A model generated the notes under the pieces. The model made no database searches, was not told the DNA's origin, and saw nothing but the letters and a program-made list of their open reading frames with translations. Made by a program: the position numbers and the translations under genes. A stretch of 64,000 nt of DNA. It comes from Pycnococcus provasolii (taxonomy: Eukaryota; Chlorophyta; Pseudoscourfieldiophyceae; Pseudoscourfieldiales). Position 1 is the stretch's first letter, and every line of letters starts with the position of its first letter. The DNA lies in the NCBI GenBank assembly GCA_049487715.1, contig CP150554.1, forward strand, positions 248,001-312,000. Reading direction: 5' to 3'. Of this stretch, positions 19,901-27,900 are shown in pieces.

Positions 19901-20858
19901 TAATTCGGAAAGCCGATTCTGCAAAAGAGGCTTGTCCATGGCACCGATGCGCTATGCGCTGTTCTGGGACGGCAACGACATGCGCGCGCTCGTCACACTG
20001 GGCATAGATGGCCGAGCATGCATTGAACACTCCTGCGTTGAGGCTGGACAGGGCTTAAATGTGAAGGTGGCTGCAGTCTGCGCCGCGTCGCTTGGCATTC
20101 ACTTGGACGACGTCACCATAAAGAAGACGACGACACGCATTTGTTCCGCGGGATCGTCGGGCACGGGAGGGAGCATCACCAGCGAAAACTGCTCCGCGGC
20201 GGTGGAAGATGCGTGTGATATTTTGAAAGTGCGCTTGCAGCCATATCTCACTCCAGAGCGCACGTTCACAGAAGCGATTCGTGCGGCAATGGACGACCAG
20301 GTGGACTTGTGTGCACGCGGTCGATTTTTGGGAAAGCCGAATTCGCTCGGGCCGGCGCAATACCAGTCGTATGGCGCGGCGATGATTGAGGCTGAGGTAG
20401 ACGCGCTCACAGGTGAGTCGCGCATCGTATCCGCCGAACTGGTCATCGACACAGGCATTTCGTTGAACCCGACTGTGGACGCGGGGCAGGTGCAAGGTGG
20501 ATTTGTCATGGCACTGGGATATCTTCTAACCGAGCAAGTTGAGTTTGACCATTCGAAAAACGGTGCAAATGTCAAGGTGGGGACGTGGGAATACAAGCCA
20601 CCAACGGCGTTCGAATTGCCAGATTCGTTCGATGTGACTCTTCTTCCTCACGCGCCGAACAAGCAGGGTTTCCTGCGTTCCAAGGCGACAGGCGAGCCGC
20701 CACTTCTACTTGGGGCAAGCGCTCTGTTTGCCATCAAAGATGCCATCGTCGCTATCCGTGGTGATGACAAGCCGTTCGACCTTCCTGTTCCCGCATTACC
20801 TTCCACCGTGCACCGCTTGTGCGACGTGGACTGGAAGCGTGACTACACGCTAAGTTGA
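16926..20858 (+). CDS. Xanthine dehydrogenase/aldehyde oxidase-family molybdoenzyme, aldehyde oxidase-like
   Basis: 1,310 residues in one exon. Order of domains: plant-type [2Fe-2S] with CEEGGCGAC (about 89-97); a second [2Fe-2S] with CGFCSPG and CRCTGYRP (about 151-197); a FAD domain (about 240-540, GGCTGLVG); and the Moco domain (about 565-1305), which ends with the catalytic Glu in GEPPLLLGAS. At the position where xanthine dehydrogenases have a purine-binding Glu (GGKETR) this protein has GGKISR, and the other pocket reads NTYCRAPGF. Both fit aldehyde oxidase-type specificity rather than xanthine. It would need molybdopterin cofactor, two Fe-S clusters and FAD. TGTAA is at 20932-20936. 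Confidence 0.88.
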   Translation: MSAANVSRNGNGTGDDVILLSETLFQDITARVSTGAATPPCNASEPQPQTSDLSFTLNGKAVSLPLPTSRISLAEFLRETLHLTGTKLSCEEGGCGACTVLVQTTPSSPFKPVNACLRDIRSCHNQAVVTAEGISQVQAYLQEALADGNGSQCGFCSPGMVASMAALLNNNAKHKKSITKKDVELAISGNICRCTGYRPILDTFEKLVEVHNGHAGAHVCDIEDLAAMKCTSKKAPPLSNNEWVAPTTVDEAVAALREVNPSIAVGGCTGLVGVAKYYSMTASTLPTPRRLVDVQHIEELKRIELNQSDLSIGAAATLEDFHNALIEHTSASAAFTSCANHLLRVATPQVRAVATVAGNVFLTAAYPKFPSDVCLILLSLRATACVIDIATGVMHVETIADLLSRGESASMQVLCVSFSIPLNAKGSDEGAYFIGKIAPRHWNAHAIVNGAVSLPMGALPPSISFGGLVIGYMRCIATENVLRTTKSRSDLNNPALLNAALEALATDLASDAVSDDNRRMALALFYRAYLRALPDGALSPNLATAAKPPVDSRSASAGSVNFEGVTDPTELPISAPHTKISARLQTSGKAVYGDDEPFPSQGLHAALVLSTEANAAIAAIDTSMSCRTEGFCAFYDASELKRRGFKNDVGGGEPLFAEDRVAFHGQPLGIVVSTSRSLAQAAASLVQVSYSDVRKPILTFDDAEAARSYFDVPPTASTIKVGDAEAALAHADIVCQGDVELGGQYHFYMETQNATAVPSEGGQLEVTCTTQGPANAQAALCQVLGKSSALVDVSVRRVGGAYGGKISRNAPVACAAAVAAECLGLPVRLQLDLTSNMRALGSRRPHKAKYAIGLDKSRRIVALKVDVAMLQGAFSDGSFGAPLDVLMGIDGAYNVENWHVRGQIARTNTPPNTYCRAPGFVPGSLIIESAVDAAARAAGMAPEDLRWLNRYTTTSVTPRGEVLKYCSIDKCWDALVAKAGDPKARRAKIEHFNSESRFCKRGLSMAPMRYALFWDGNDMRALVTLGIDGRACIEHSCVEAGQGLNVKVAAVCAASLGIHLDDVTIKKTTTRICSAGSSGTGGSITSENCSAAVEDACDILKVRLQPYLTPERTFTEAIRAAMDDQVDLCARGRFLGKPNSLGPAQYQSYGAAMIEAEVDALTGESRIVSAELVIDTGISLNPTVDAGQVQGGFVMALGYLLTEQVEFDHSKNGANVKVGTWEYKPPTAFELPDSFDVTLLPHAPNKQGFLRSKATGEPPLLLGASALFAIKDAIVAIRGDDKPFDLPVPALPSTVHRLCDVDWKRDYTLS

Positions 20859-20945
20859 CGCTGTGCATAGTGGCAGTTGTCGAGTGGAATTACTCTGTGA
20901 GGATAGGATAACAAAATTGTACTTGCTGTACTGTAATCAAATTCA

Positions 20946-21707
20946 TCAAGGTTCGTCAACTGTAACGTCAGGAAGCAAGCTGATGACACCTTTGAGCGCC
21001 GTGACGAGTTCACGTCCACTTGCGGCGACCACATCCGCGAGATCACTCTGCACCTCTTCACCCATTTCGCCCGCACCATTTTTCGCCACTGTGTCGGCGA
21101 CGGTTGTCCCACTCACCTGCGTACGAACTGCGCCATCTGCCTCGTCAGCCGCCGCTGCCGCACGACACGCCTGATCAAATTGTCTGAGCGCGTCGAGCAC
21201 ACGTGCGCCTTCCGCAAAGTCGGAAGGATCTTTTGCAGTGTTGCGCGTTCCGCTCACGATCGTTTTTATCGACCCAGATCCGTAGTATGCCCCAGCAATG
21301 GCAATGTCCTTTCTCAGTCGGTTCAGCGGCGCGCGCCTGAGCATCTCTCGAGCTGCGAGCGGCTGTTGCGCCCTAGCGAGGTTGACCGCACGTTGCGTCG
21401 CCTCGCTCATAGCCGTGAGTCTGACTCTCAGTTCTGCAGGCGAGGGATAGTCGTCATCTTCTCGCGACGTTGACGCGGACGCACCCGAGTCTCCTGGCCC
21501 ACCACCACCTCCTCCTAGGTTGCGTTTCTTGAGCTCCTTCAGGATGGCGTCGTTCGACTGGCCTGGATAGTTGGACGCCAGCTTGGACAGTCCGGGCGGT
21601 ACGATGAAGACGGGAAGCACGACGACGAGAGGTCTGCGCGTGAGTCGACCTCTCGTCGTCGAGTGACCAGCGTGGCGGTGAGGGGATCGTGACGACGAGG
21701 TCGCCAT
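20946..21707 (-). CDS. Hypothetical protein with plastid-type leader
   Basis: 253 residues from the ATG at 21707. The N-terminus (MATSSSRSPHRHAGHSTTRG, then RRPLVVVLPVFIVPP) looks like a transit peptide followed by a hydrophobic stretch, as in thylakoid-lumen or inner-envelope proteins. A Gly-rich spacer leads to a helical domain (RVRLTAMSEATQRAVNLARA; APLNRLRKDIAIAGAYYG; AEGARVLDALRQFDQACRA). The helical RLRKDI-type pattern occurs in small plant plastid proteins, but I cannot name it. It is divergent from the F-box-like gene, 127 bp away. Confidence 0.6.
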   Translation of the reverse strand: MATSSSRSPHRHAGHSTTRGRLTRRPLVVVLPVFIVPPGLSKLASNYPGQSNDAILKELKKRNLGGGGGGPGDSGASASTSREDDDYPSPAELRVRLTAMSEATQRAVNLARAQQPLAAREMLRRAPLNRLRKDIAIAGAYYGSGSIKTIVSGTRNTAKDPSDFAEGARVLDALRQFDQACRAAAAADEADGAVRTQVSGTTVADTVAKNGAGEMGEEVQSDLADVVAASGRELVTALKGVISLLPDVTVDEP

Positions 21708-21834
21708 GAGCCAAGGCGCGAAGACTCGAAGGGGGGGACAAAGTGGGGGACAAATGGAAATATCTGGGGATAGGGACGGTGCCCTTATGCGGATCTTCAC
21801 AGAGGCAATATCAGCCACATAAAAATAAAATATC

Positions 21835-22683
21835 ATGCTCCTCCAAATGCCCGCGCTCGTGCTACAAAGTGTCGCCTCACAGCTCTCTGCGCACGCTCTC
21901 GCACGCCTCGCAGCAACGTGCGTACAACTCAGGGCGTCGGTCGAGGGAATGCACGAAACGTGGCGTGACAAATTTGTAAGAGACTTTGGAGACGCCGCGG
22001 TGACGTCGCAAGTCCGCGAATCGGCGTCGTGGTGCCTTGCATATCGACGCGAGGCTGTGATAAGGTGCGTGGAGTGCTCGCAGCGGACGCACCACGTGTT
22101 TATTCCAACAGGAGTGCGATTGTGTTCAAGATGCGAGCGCGAGAACCAGTGCCGATATCGACTCATTACACGGGCGGTCGCTTGTGCTGAGCTCGGTGTG
22201 CCTCACGCTGCTTTTCGCCATTCTCCTTCCGTGGACATCAAAGGTGTGAGGTTCTACGTCGCGAGTTCACTCACGTCATTCACATCAGCCTGCTCGGCGA
22301 GCCGCGACTTCTCTTCTGACTCATCTGACGACGAAGGCAGCCACTTAAGAGTAGGTGCCGCTGCTCGTCGTCCGTTGAAAGACGCTGCAGCACTTAAGGC
22401 TGAACGAAAGGCAAACAAAAAAGCCGCGAAGTTAGCCGCGCGTCAGAAACGAGCAGACGTTGGTGAGAAAAATGAGTTTGTGTGGTCAAACTTCCATGCT
22501 CGTCCCAAAAGTCATGGTGAGCATGCTAGCCGTTCGCGGAAGGCGTGCAAGACGCCTTCCCGCAAACCGTGCGCGACTCGTGGCAACGAATCAGAGCTCG
22601 AGCTCGCGCTTCGAGATGTGGAAAAGGCGCTGGGCCAGGACTGGCAGCTATCTTTAAGCGGGCTTGTGCTCGCGGACAAATGA
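21835..22683 (+). CDS. F-box-like protein with Cys pairs and basic tail
   Basis: 282 residues. The N-terminus (about 1-45: MPALVLQSVASQLSAHALAR, then LAATCVQLR and TWRDKF) fits an F-box, the module that binds SKP1 in SCF ubiquitin ligases. Two CxxC pairs follow (CVEC...CSRC, about 78-102), possibly a zinc ribbon. The middle and C-terminus are Ser/Lys-rich (KAERKANKKAAKLAARQK). No substrate-binding repeats are visible. TGTAA is at 22713-22717. Confidence 0.55.
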   Translation: MLLQMPALVLQSVASQLSAHALARLAATCVQLRASVEGMHETWRDKFVRDFGDAAVTSQVRESASWCLAYRREAVIRCVECSQRTHHVFIPTGVRLCSRCERENQCRYRLITRAVACAELGVPHAAFRHSPSVDIKGVRFYVASSLTSFTSACSASRDFSSDSSDDEGSHLRVGAAARRPLKDAAALKAERKANKKAAKLAARQKRADVGEKNEFVWSNFHARPKSHGEHASRSRKACKTPSRKPCATRGNESELELALRDVEKALGQDWQLSLSGLVLADK

Positions 22684-22859
22684 TGTGATTTGTAGTACAT
22701 ATGTACATTTTCTGTAATCGGATATCACTATTTCCCCTAACACCGAATCACCTCCTTTTGGTGTTTGTCCAATAAAATGTACCAATAAAATGTCAAACAC
22801 CGAATCCATAGAAAGTGTGTGCCGTTGTCACGTACCAATTTTTGTAAATTTCACATCAA

Positions 22860-23234
22860 ATGATGATGATGAGGACGTGCCTGATGACGACAGCTCGCTG
22901 TAGTACGCGCTACACGAAAGCGTCGTGCGTGACAATGATGATGATGTTTTTCTTCCTCACGGCGCATGCGCAACAACAAGAGTTGGATGCGGCGCCGATC
23001 GAATCAGACATTTCTCCTGCCGAGGACGACGTTTCACCAGCTTTTCTTCAAGTCTTCCAACAGCAGTCAAGTAGTGCGGTGGTAGACACAAGTTCGCGTG
23101 ATCTGTGGAAGTGGTGTGGAATTCCAGGTTGTTGTCTAAAGGTGGACTGCGATGCGGCATACTACATTCATCCTTGGATCGGTTTGGACGCCATTCCATT
23201 TAATGGCAAGTGGGCCATTTGCTGCTGCTGCTAG
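22860..23234 (+). CDS. Small secreted Cys-rich protein
   Basis: 124 residues. The N-terminus has a Met-rich, hydrophobic signal peptide (MMMMFFFLTAHAQQ, probable cleavage after HA or AQ at about 38). A short acidic pro-like segment follows, then a Cys-rich C-terminal third with WKWCGIPGCCLKVDC and a terminal CCCC, about eight cysteines in the last 40 residues. Disulphide-linked secretion or surface binding is inferred. I know no family. An alternative is a chance frame, but the signal-peptide and cysteine pattern argue for a real gene. Confidence 0.5.
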   Translation: MMMMRTCLMTTARCSTRYTKASCVTMMMMFFFLTAHAQQQELDAAPIESDISPAEDDVSPAFLQVFQQQSSSAVVDTSSRDLWKWCGIPGCCLKVDCDAAYYIHPWIGLDAIPFNGKWAICCCC

Positions 23235-23307
23235 GCCAAAATTTTGTTCGTTGCTTTTTGAAAATTTTTTTTACACGTAATACAGTACGCACGTAAGTAA
23301 CATCACA

Positions 23308-24462
23308 CTACTGCCGTCTTCTTGCGTACCAGCGCAGCGTCACGTCGTGCACTCCACCATAATTCGAATCCGCGAATGGCGCATCCATCGTGACGGATGT
23401 TGTCCACTCTGATATCAAATGCAAGCGGCGGTACTCACCACCGCTCGCTTCCGCCTCCGCAGCTTGCTGCTCGTCATGTGCCATAAGACGGTCGTGAAAC
23501 GTGTCACGAATGCCCTCTTTCCCACGTCGCCGTGTCGCGTCTGCGAGAAGAACACCCGCGCCCTCGGCGCACGCGTCACTGCCATGCCGAAGCCTCGCCA
23601 CACAGCACCGTGAAACGGCGTCGGCAAATGCGGGCTGGTACAAGACGTCAGTAGCCACAACCATGTCGAACGAGTGTTTTGCGTGCTTTGCATTCACCGC
23701 GTCGTCGTCGAACCAGTTGAGCGCCTCCAATTGCACTTCCACCTCCGCATTTGATGATGTTGGCGCCGTGTCAACGCCACCTGCAACGATATCCTGAGGT
23801 TGTTCGGGACACGCAATGGAAGTCTCCTCCTCCTTCGCAACGAAAACTTCGTCCACCCAGCTGACTTCTGGCAGCTTGCAGTCGTCCACCTCGCGCGGTG
23901 CGTTGACGACGTGGTGCCTGGCAATTGCTGCAGACTGAGCCACGCACCACAAAGCGCGAGGTTCCCAGTCGCACGCAAGCACCGTGCCACCGCGTCTCGA
24001 CGACGAAAGTGCCGATGCCGCAGCAAGGCTTGGAATTCCGAGTCCGCATCCAAGCTCGCACACGCGAGGTGACGTCACTTGACCATTCCAGCACTCGAGA
24101 CGGTCGGCACACGCAGCGGCAGCGGCAATGGCGGCGGGCCATGGTTCACCCCACGTCGCGTCCCGAAGGCGTGCCTGGTCAAGCGCCTGGTACATGGCCT
24201 CAACGACCTCGACATCCTCCGGGCACACGACACGCACAACGCCCCTCGCGTTCGGGAGAGCCACCGCGAGGTGTGGCTTCGCCAAGACGGGCAAGTGGTC
24301 CGAGAACGGGTGCGCGAGCTCCCAAGAGGTTGGCGCATTTGAAGTCTTAGCGTGGCATTTGTGGCAGGGTGCGTTCCTGCGCGGAGGAAGGCGGAGGAGG
24401 TGCTTCTGCGTATGCGGAGGACGGGCACTGGTGTTGCGCGTGAGTAAGACGGAGGAGGACAT
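23308..24462 (-). CDS. METTL-type (family 16) SAM-dependent methyltransferase
   Basis: 384 residues from the ATG at 24462. Before the core come ATWGEPWPAA and then SAM motif I, VCELGCGLGIPSLAAA (about 134-149). Acidic motif II is VLACDWEPRAL, and the post-II motif is FDMVVATDVLYQPAFA. This is the class I fold of METTL18/21/22-like protein methyltransferases, which modify Lys or His of chaperones and translation factors. The substrate is unknown. An Arg/Thr-rich N-terminus may be an organellar presequence. Reverse-strand TGTAA is at 23271-23275. Confidence 0.75.
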   Translation of the reverse strand: MSSSVLLTRNTSARPPHTQKHLLRLPPRRNAPCHKCHAKTSNAPTSWELAHPFSDHLPVLAKPHLAVALPNARGVVRVVCPEDVEVVEAMYQALDQARLRDATWGEPWPAAIAAAAACADRLECWNGQVTSPRVCELGCGLGIPSLAAASALSSSRRGGTVLACDWEPRALWCVAQSAAIARHHVVNAPREVDDCKLPEVSWVDEVFVAKEEETSIACPEQPQDIVAGGVDTAPTSSNAEVEVQLEALNWFDDDAVNAKHAKHSFDMVVATDVLYQPAFADAVSRCCVARLRHGSDACAEGAGVLLADATRRRGKEGIRDTFHDRLMAHDEQQAAEAEASGGEYRRLHLISEWTTSVTMDAPFADSNYGGVHDVTLRWYARRRQ

Positions 24463-24976
24463 GGCGAGCGAGAACGGAACAGATGATAGGGCGGATCGCG
24501 CAGGAAAGAACCAAGGGGAAGAATGCAGGACTTGGCCCCGCGATCGAAACCCCAATCATTCGGGGTTTACCGAGATCCAAAGTTCCAAACTAGCGTCGGG
24601 CCTCCCCCCTCCCTCTCTGCTTTGCCGTCGGCCTTCGCGCCGGCCGTAGTCTTCCCAAACGTAAACGTTCGGTGTGACTCTCTCGAGCTGTGCATGGCGG
24701 CTGGCACCGTTCCACCACCAGCCTCCGCCGCCGCCGCCGCCTCGCCCGCCTCCCCGTCGCCGATAAGCGCACACTCGCGCCTCGCCGTCTCGCTCCTGCA
24801 CGACCCGTCGCTGCTCTCGCTCTGCGTCCTCTCCTCCTCGCGACGGGGCACGCTCCCTGCTCCTTCTTCAAAGCTCACCCAGCCGGCTTCGGACCCCGCG
24901 CTTGTGCGTCTCGCGCTCTTTCGCGCCTCTTTGGGTGGCGAACCGAACAGGTGACTGAAGGAACTTGGTGACTTTC
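24463..24976. promoter_or_regulatory. Divergent METTL / tricorn region, palindromic AAACCCC...GGGGTTT
   Basis: 514 bp. AAACCCC (24547-24553) and GGGGTTT (24562-24568) form an inverted repeat with an 8-bp spacer. An Ala/Pro/Ser-rich frame starts at the ATG at 24694 and ends at 24954. It could be an upstream exon encoding a leader for the tricorn protein, but I could not find a convincing in-phase splice pair. Confidence 0.45.
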
Positions 24977-27900
24977 ATGTATCTGCGTGATCCTGCGGTG
25001 GTTCCAGGGGGTGGGGAGGGTGGTCTCGACGTCGTGTTCGTCGCGGAGGGCGACCTGTGGGGGACCTCCGTTGGCGCTTCCCCTGATGCCCCACCAACAG
25101 CAGTACGCAGACTTACGGACGCGCCGGGTGTTTGCACGAACCCTCTCGTCAGGCCGGATGGCGCTCACGTCGTGTTCTCGTGCACTGCGAATGGAACGAC
25201 AGAACTAAGGTGCGTTTCCATCAAAGGAGGGGCGTGCTATCGCCTCACGCACCTGGGAAGGAACGCAAGGCCAGTCGCATGGTTGCCCATTGTCAGCCAG
25301 AAGTCAATATGTGGGTGGATGCTGATCTTTTCAATCAGTGATCACACAGAAATCGATGGTCCGACACTGCACGCCGTGGAGCTTGACCACGACTCGTGTC
25401 AGCCTGTGCCGGGTAAGCTCAGGCCCGTCGAGCTGAACTTGGGACCAGCCAGCCACTTGTTTGTGACGCCGTGTCCGTACGAAGCTTCCTTGGGGGACAC
25501 AAGCAGGGATTCGATGCATTTCAACATCGTTATTGCACGTCACGTCGACGATGCGGCCAACGGTAATTGGAAGGGATACGCCGGCGGACGTAGCGGCGAG
25601 CTATTTCTCGCAGAGGGCAGCATTTCAAGAGCAGCACTCGCCGAAAACATGACTACGATGCAGTGGCGTGAATGGCTCGGTAATCTGCGGTACTCCAAGG
25701 TTGCGCTCGACCCGCCGTGTCCAATCAGCTCGCCATGTGTGATTGGTGCGGGCGGGTTAACAAGCGTTCTATTCGTTTCTCCAGGTACCAGCCGTGCAAG
25801 CTGGGATGCGCCATGCTCACGTGGACAAGTGCGACTGCTTAAGCTGCACGGCACACCAGACGATCGAGCTGGAACGCACGAGGTGGTCGAATTAGCTTCA
25901 CTTGATAGTAAAGGTGATGCGGCATTCTGGCCAAGATGCTTGCACGCTTCCGGCATGAAAGAATCGCAGCGCTGGAGATTCGTATTCACGGCGGGTGGCG
26001 AATTGCATCACGGCATGTTTAGTGCGGGAGACATATCCTGTTCTCAGGCAAATAGCGTACACTGCGCAAATGTGGATTGGGTTGAGTGGCGTCGAGCACT
26101 CAGTCGCCATGGTCCAAACATCGCCGCGGCATCTGATCACCTTGTCGACATGAGCCTCGACGCGCGAGGCATGAGCGTCGTCGCCACGTTCGATGATGGA
26201 TCGGCGCATGCGCTTGGCCCATTCGAGGGACCGGCTGTCTCACTCGCCGCTTCATCCGGAGACGAAGAGGCGCCTCCATCAGCGCTGTGCGCGGCGGGGG
26301 TCCTAGCTCACCTCTACGACGGCGATCGCGTCGTTCTCTGCACAGACGCCACGGGGGAATATGACCTTGAGGTGCACTATCTTTCTCTCCCGCTCTCAAG
26401 CCAAGAATGGGATGAAGAGCCTGATGATAGCAGCGATGATGATGAGAATAGCGATGATGATGGAGGTGGTGGCGGCAAGAAGCGTAAGGGAGGAAAGGAT
26501 GGCAAAAGTCATGAGAAGGCAAGGGCAAAGCCACCAACTCGACACCCTAACGACATCCTTGCTCAACGTCGTCGGCGCCTGCACATCTCACCAACTATGC
26601 TCGGTAGGCCGATGTACCTCGCATGCTCACCGCAGGCTCCCTTGGTGGCTGTGGCAAATCATCGTGGAGAGCTTCTGTTGGTGGACGTGGACGCTCCCGA
26701 GGTGTCGAAGGTGTCGACGCATCCCCAACAGTGCCGATGCCGTGTTGCCGACGTGTGCCGAGCGTCACCGCGTGATGGAATCTTTGATCTAGTCTGGAGC
26801 CCTTGTGGTACGTATCTCGCCTATGCAAAAGTTATTGCATACGGTTCTGAAGTTTCAGCCATTTTCATCCTTGACGTGCGCTCAGGCGTATGCACTCGCG
26901 TGACCAATCCAGTCTTGGGTGATCGTTCTCCTAGCTTTGATCCTGGTGGAAAGTGGTTATACTTCCTAGGTGCACGTGACTTCCGTCCGATGCCCAACCT
27001 GCTCGCGGGAGCCGAACCTTCGTACGCGTATGGCAGGATGGAGCGCCCATACGTTATCCCGTTGTCGGGTTCCATGAATCCCTTGTTCCCGCCGCTGCGT
27101 CCAGTGCACGACGATGGTGACGATGACGACGACGAGGAGGATGACTTTGAGACGGACTCGGAAGACGACGACAGCGATGATGATGACGACGACGACGACG
27201 ACGATGGTGAAGACTTTGATCCGCCAGACCCAATCACTGTGAACCTTGACGGAATCTGCGATCGTGCCATGGCACTTCCCGTTACATGCGGTCGGTACGG
27301 TCGACTTGTCGCCTTAGAGAACGACAAGTGTATGTACACCGTGCATGCGCTGCACGACTCATCAAGCGCCGTGGGAACTGATGGAGGTGTGCTGGAAGCG
27401 GATGAGGATGACGGCGATGCGGCGCTTGGCGCTCTGCTGAAGTACGACATGTACCGCCGAAAGGTGACGGTGCTGTTCGGATCAGGCGTGTCTGATGTAT
27501 CATTGTCGATGGACGGCCTTACCATGCTTGTGTGGCGCTCAGGCGACGCTGACGAAGATTCCGCCTCAAGTCCGACAGGCCACGATGTTGCTGGTGGTGG
27601 AGCATGCCTGCACAAGACGTCGTGGTACAGCGGCGAGGAGGGCTGGAGCTTGCTCGTCTTACCCGCAGGCAAGAAGGATTCAGAGACACCTGATGATGAC
27701 GAGGATGGCGATCCCGATCCGTCTTTTCCGGGCAGGGAAAGTGGCCTGATTGATCTCGATGGGCGAATAGCGCTTGACCTAGAACCTGTGCCACACTTCC
27801 GTCGCGCTTTACGCGACGCTTGGCGCCGCGTACGCGACGACGGTGCTTGGCATAGCTGGCTTGGGGACGGCGATGCGCTCTCGCGTTCGATGGCAAGTCT

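Noticed and set aside
16926-20858. Xanthine dehydrogenase assignment
   Set aside because: The purine-binding Glu of GGKETR is replaced (GGKISR) and the pocket reads CRAPGF, which fits aldehyde oxidase-type enzymes better.
24694-24954. Upstream exon of the tricorn gene encoding an Ala/Ser/Pro leader
   Set aside because: Plausible composition, but no in-phase GT-AG pair that also keeps the conserved YLRDP start was found.
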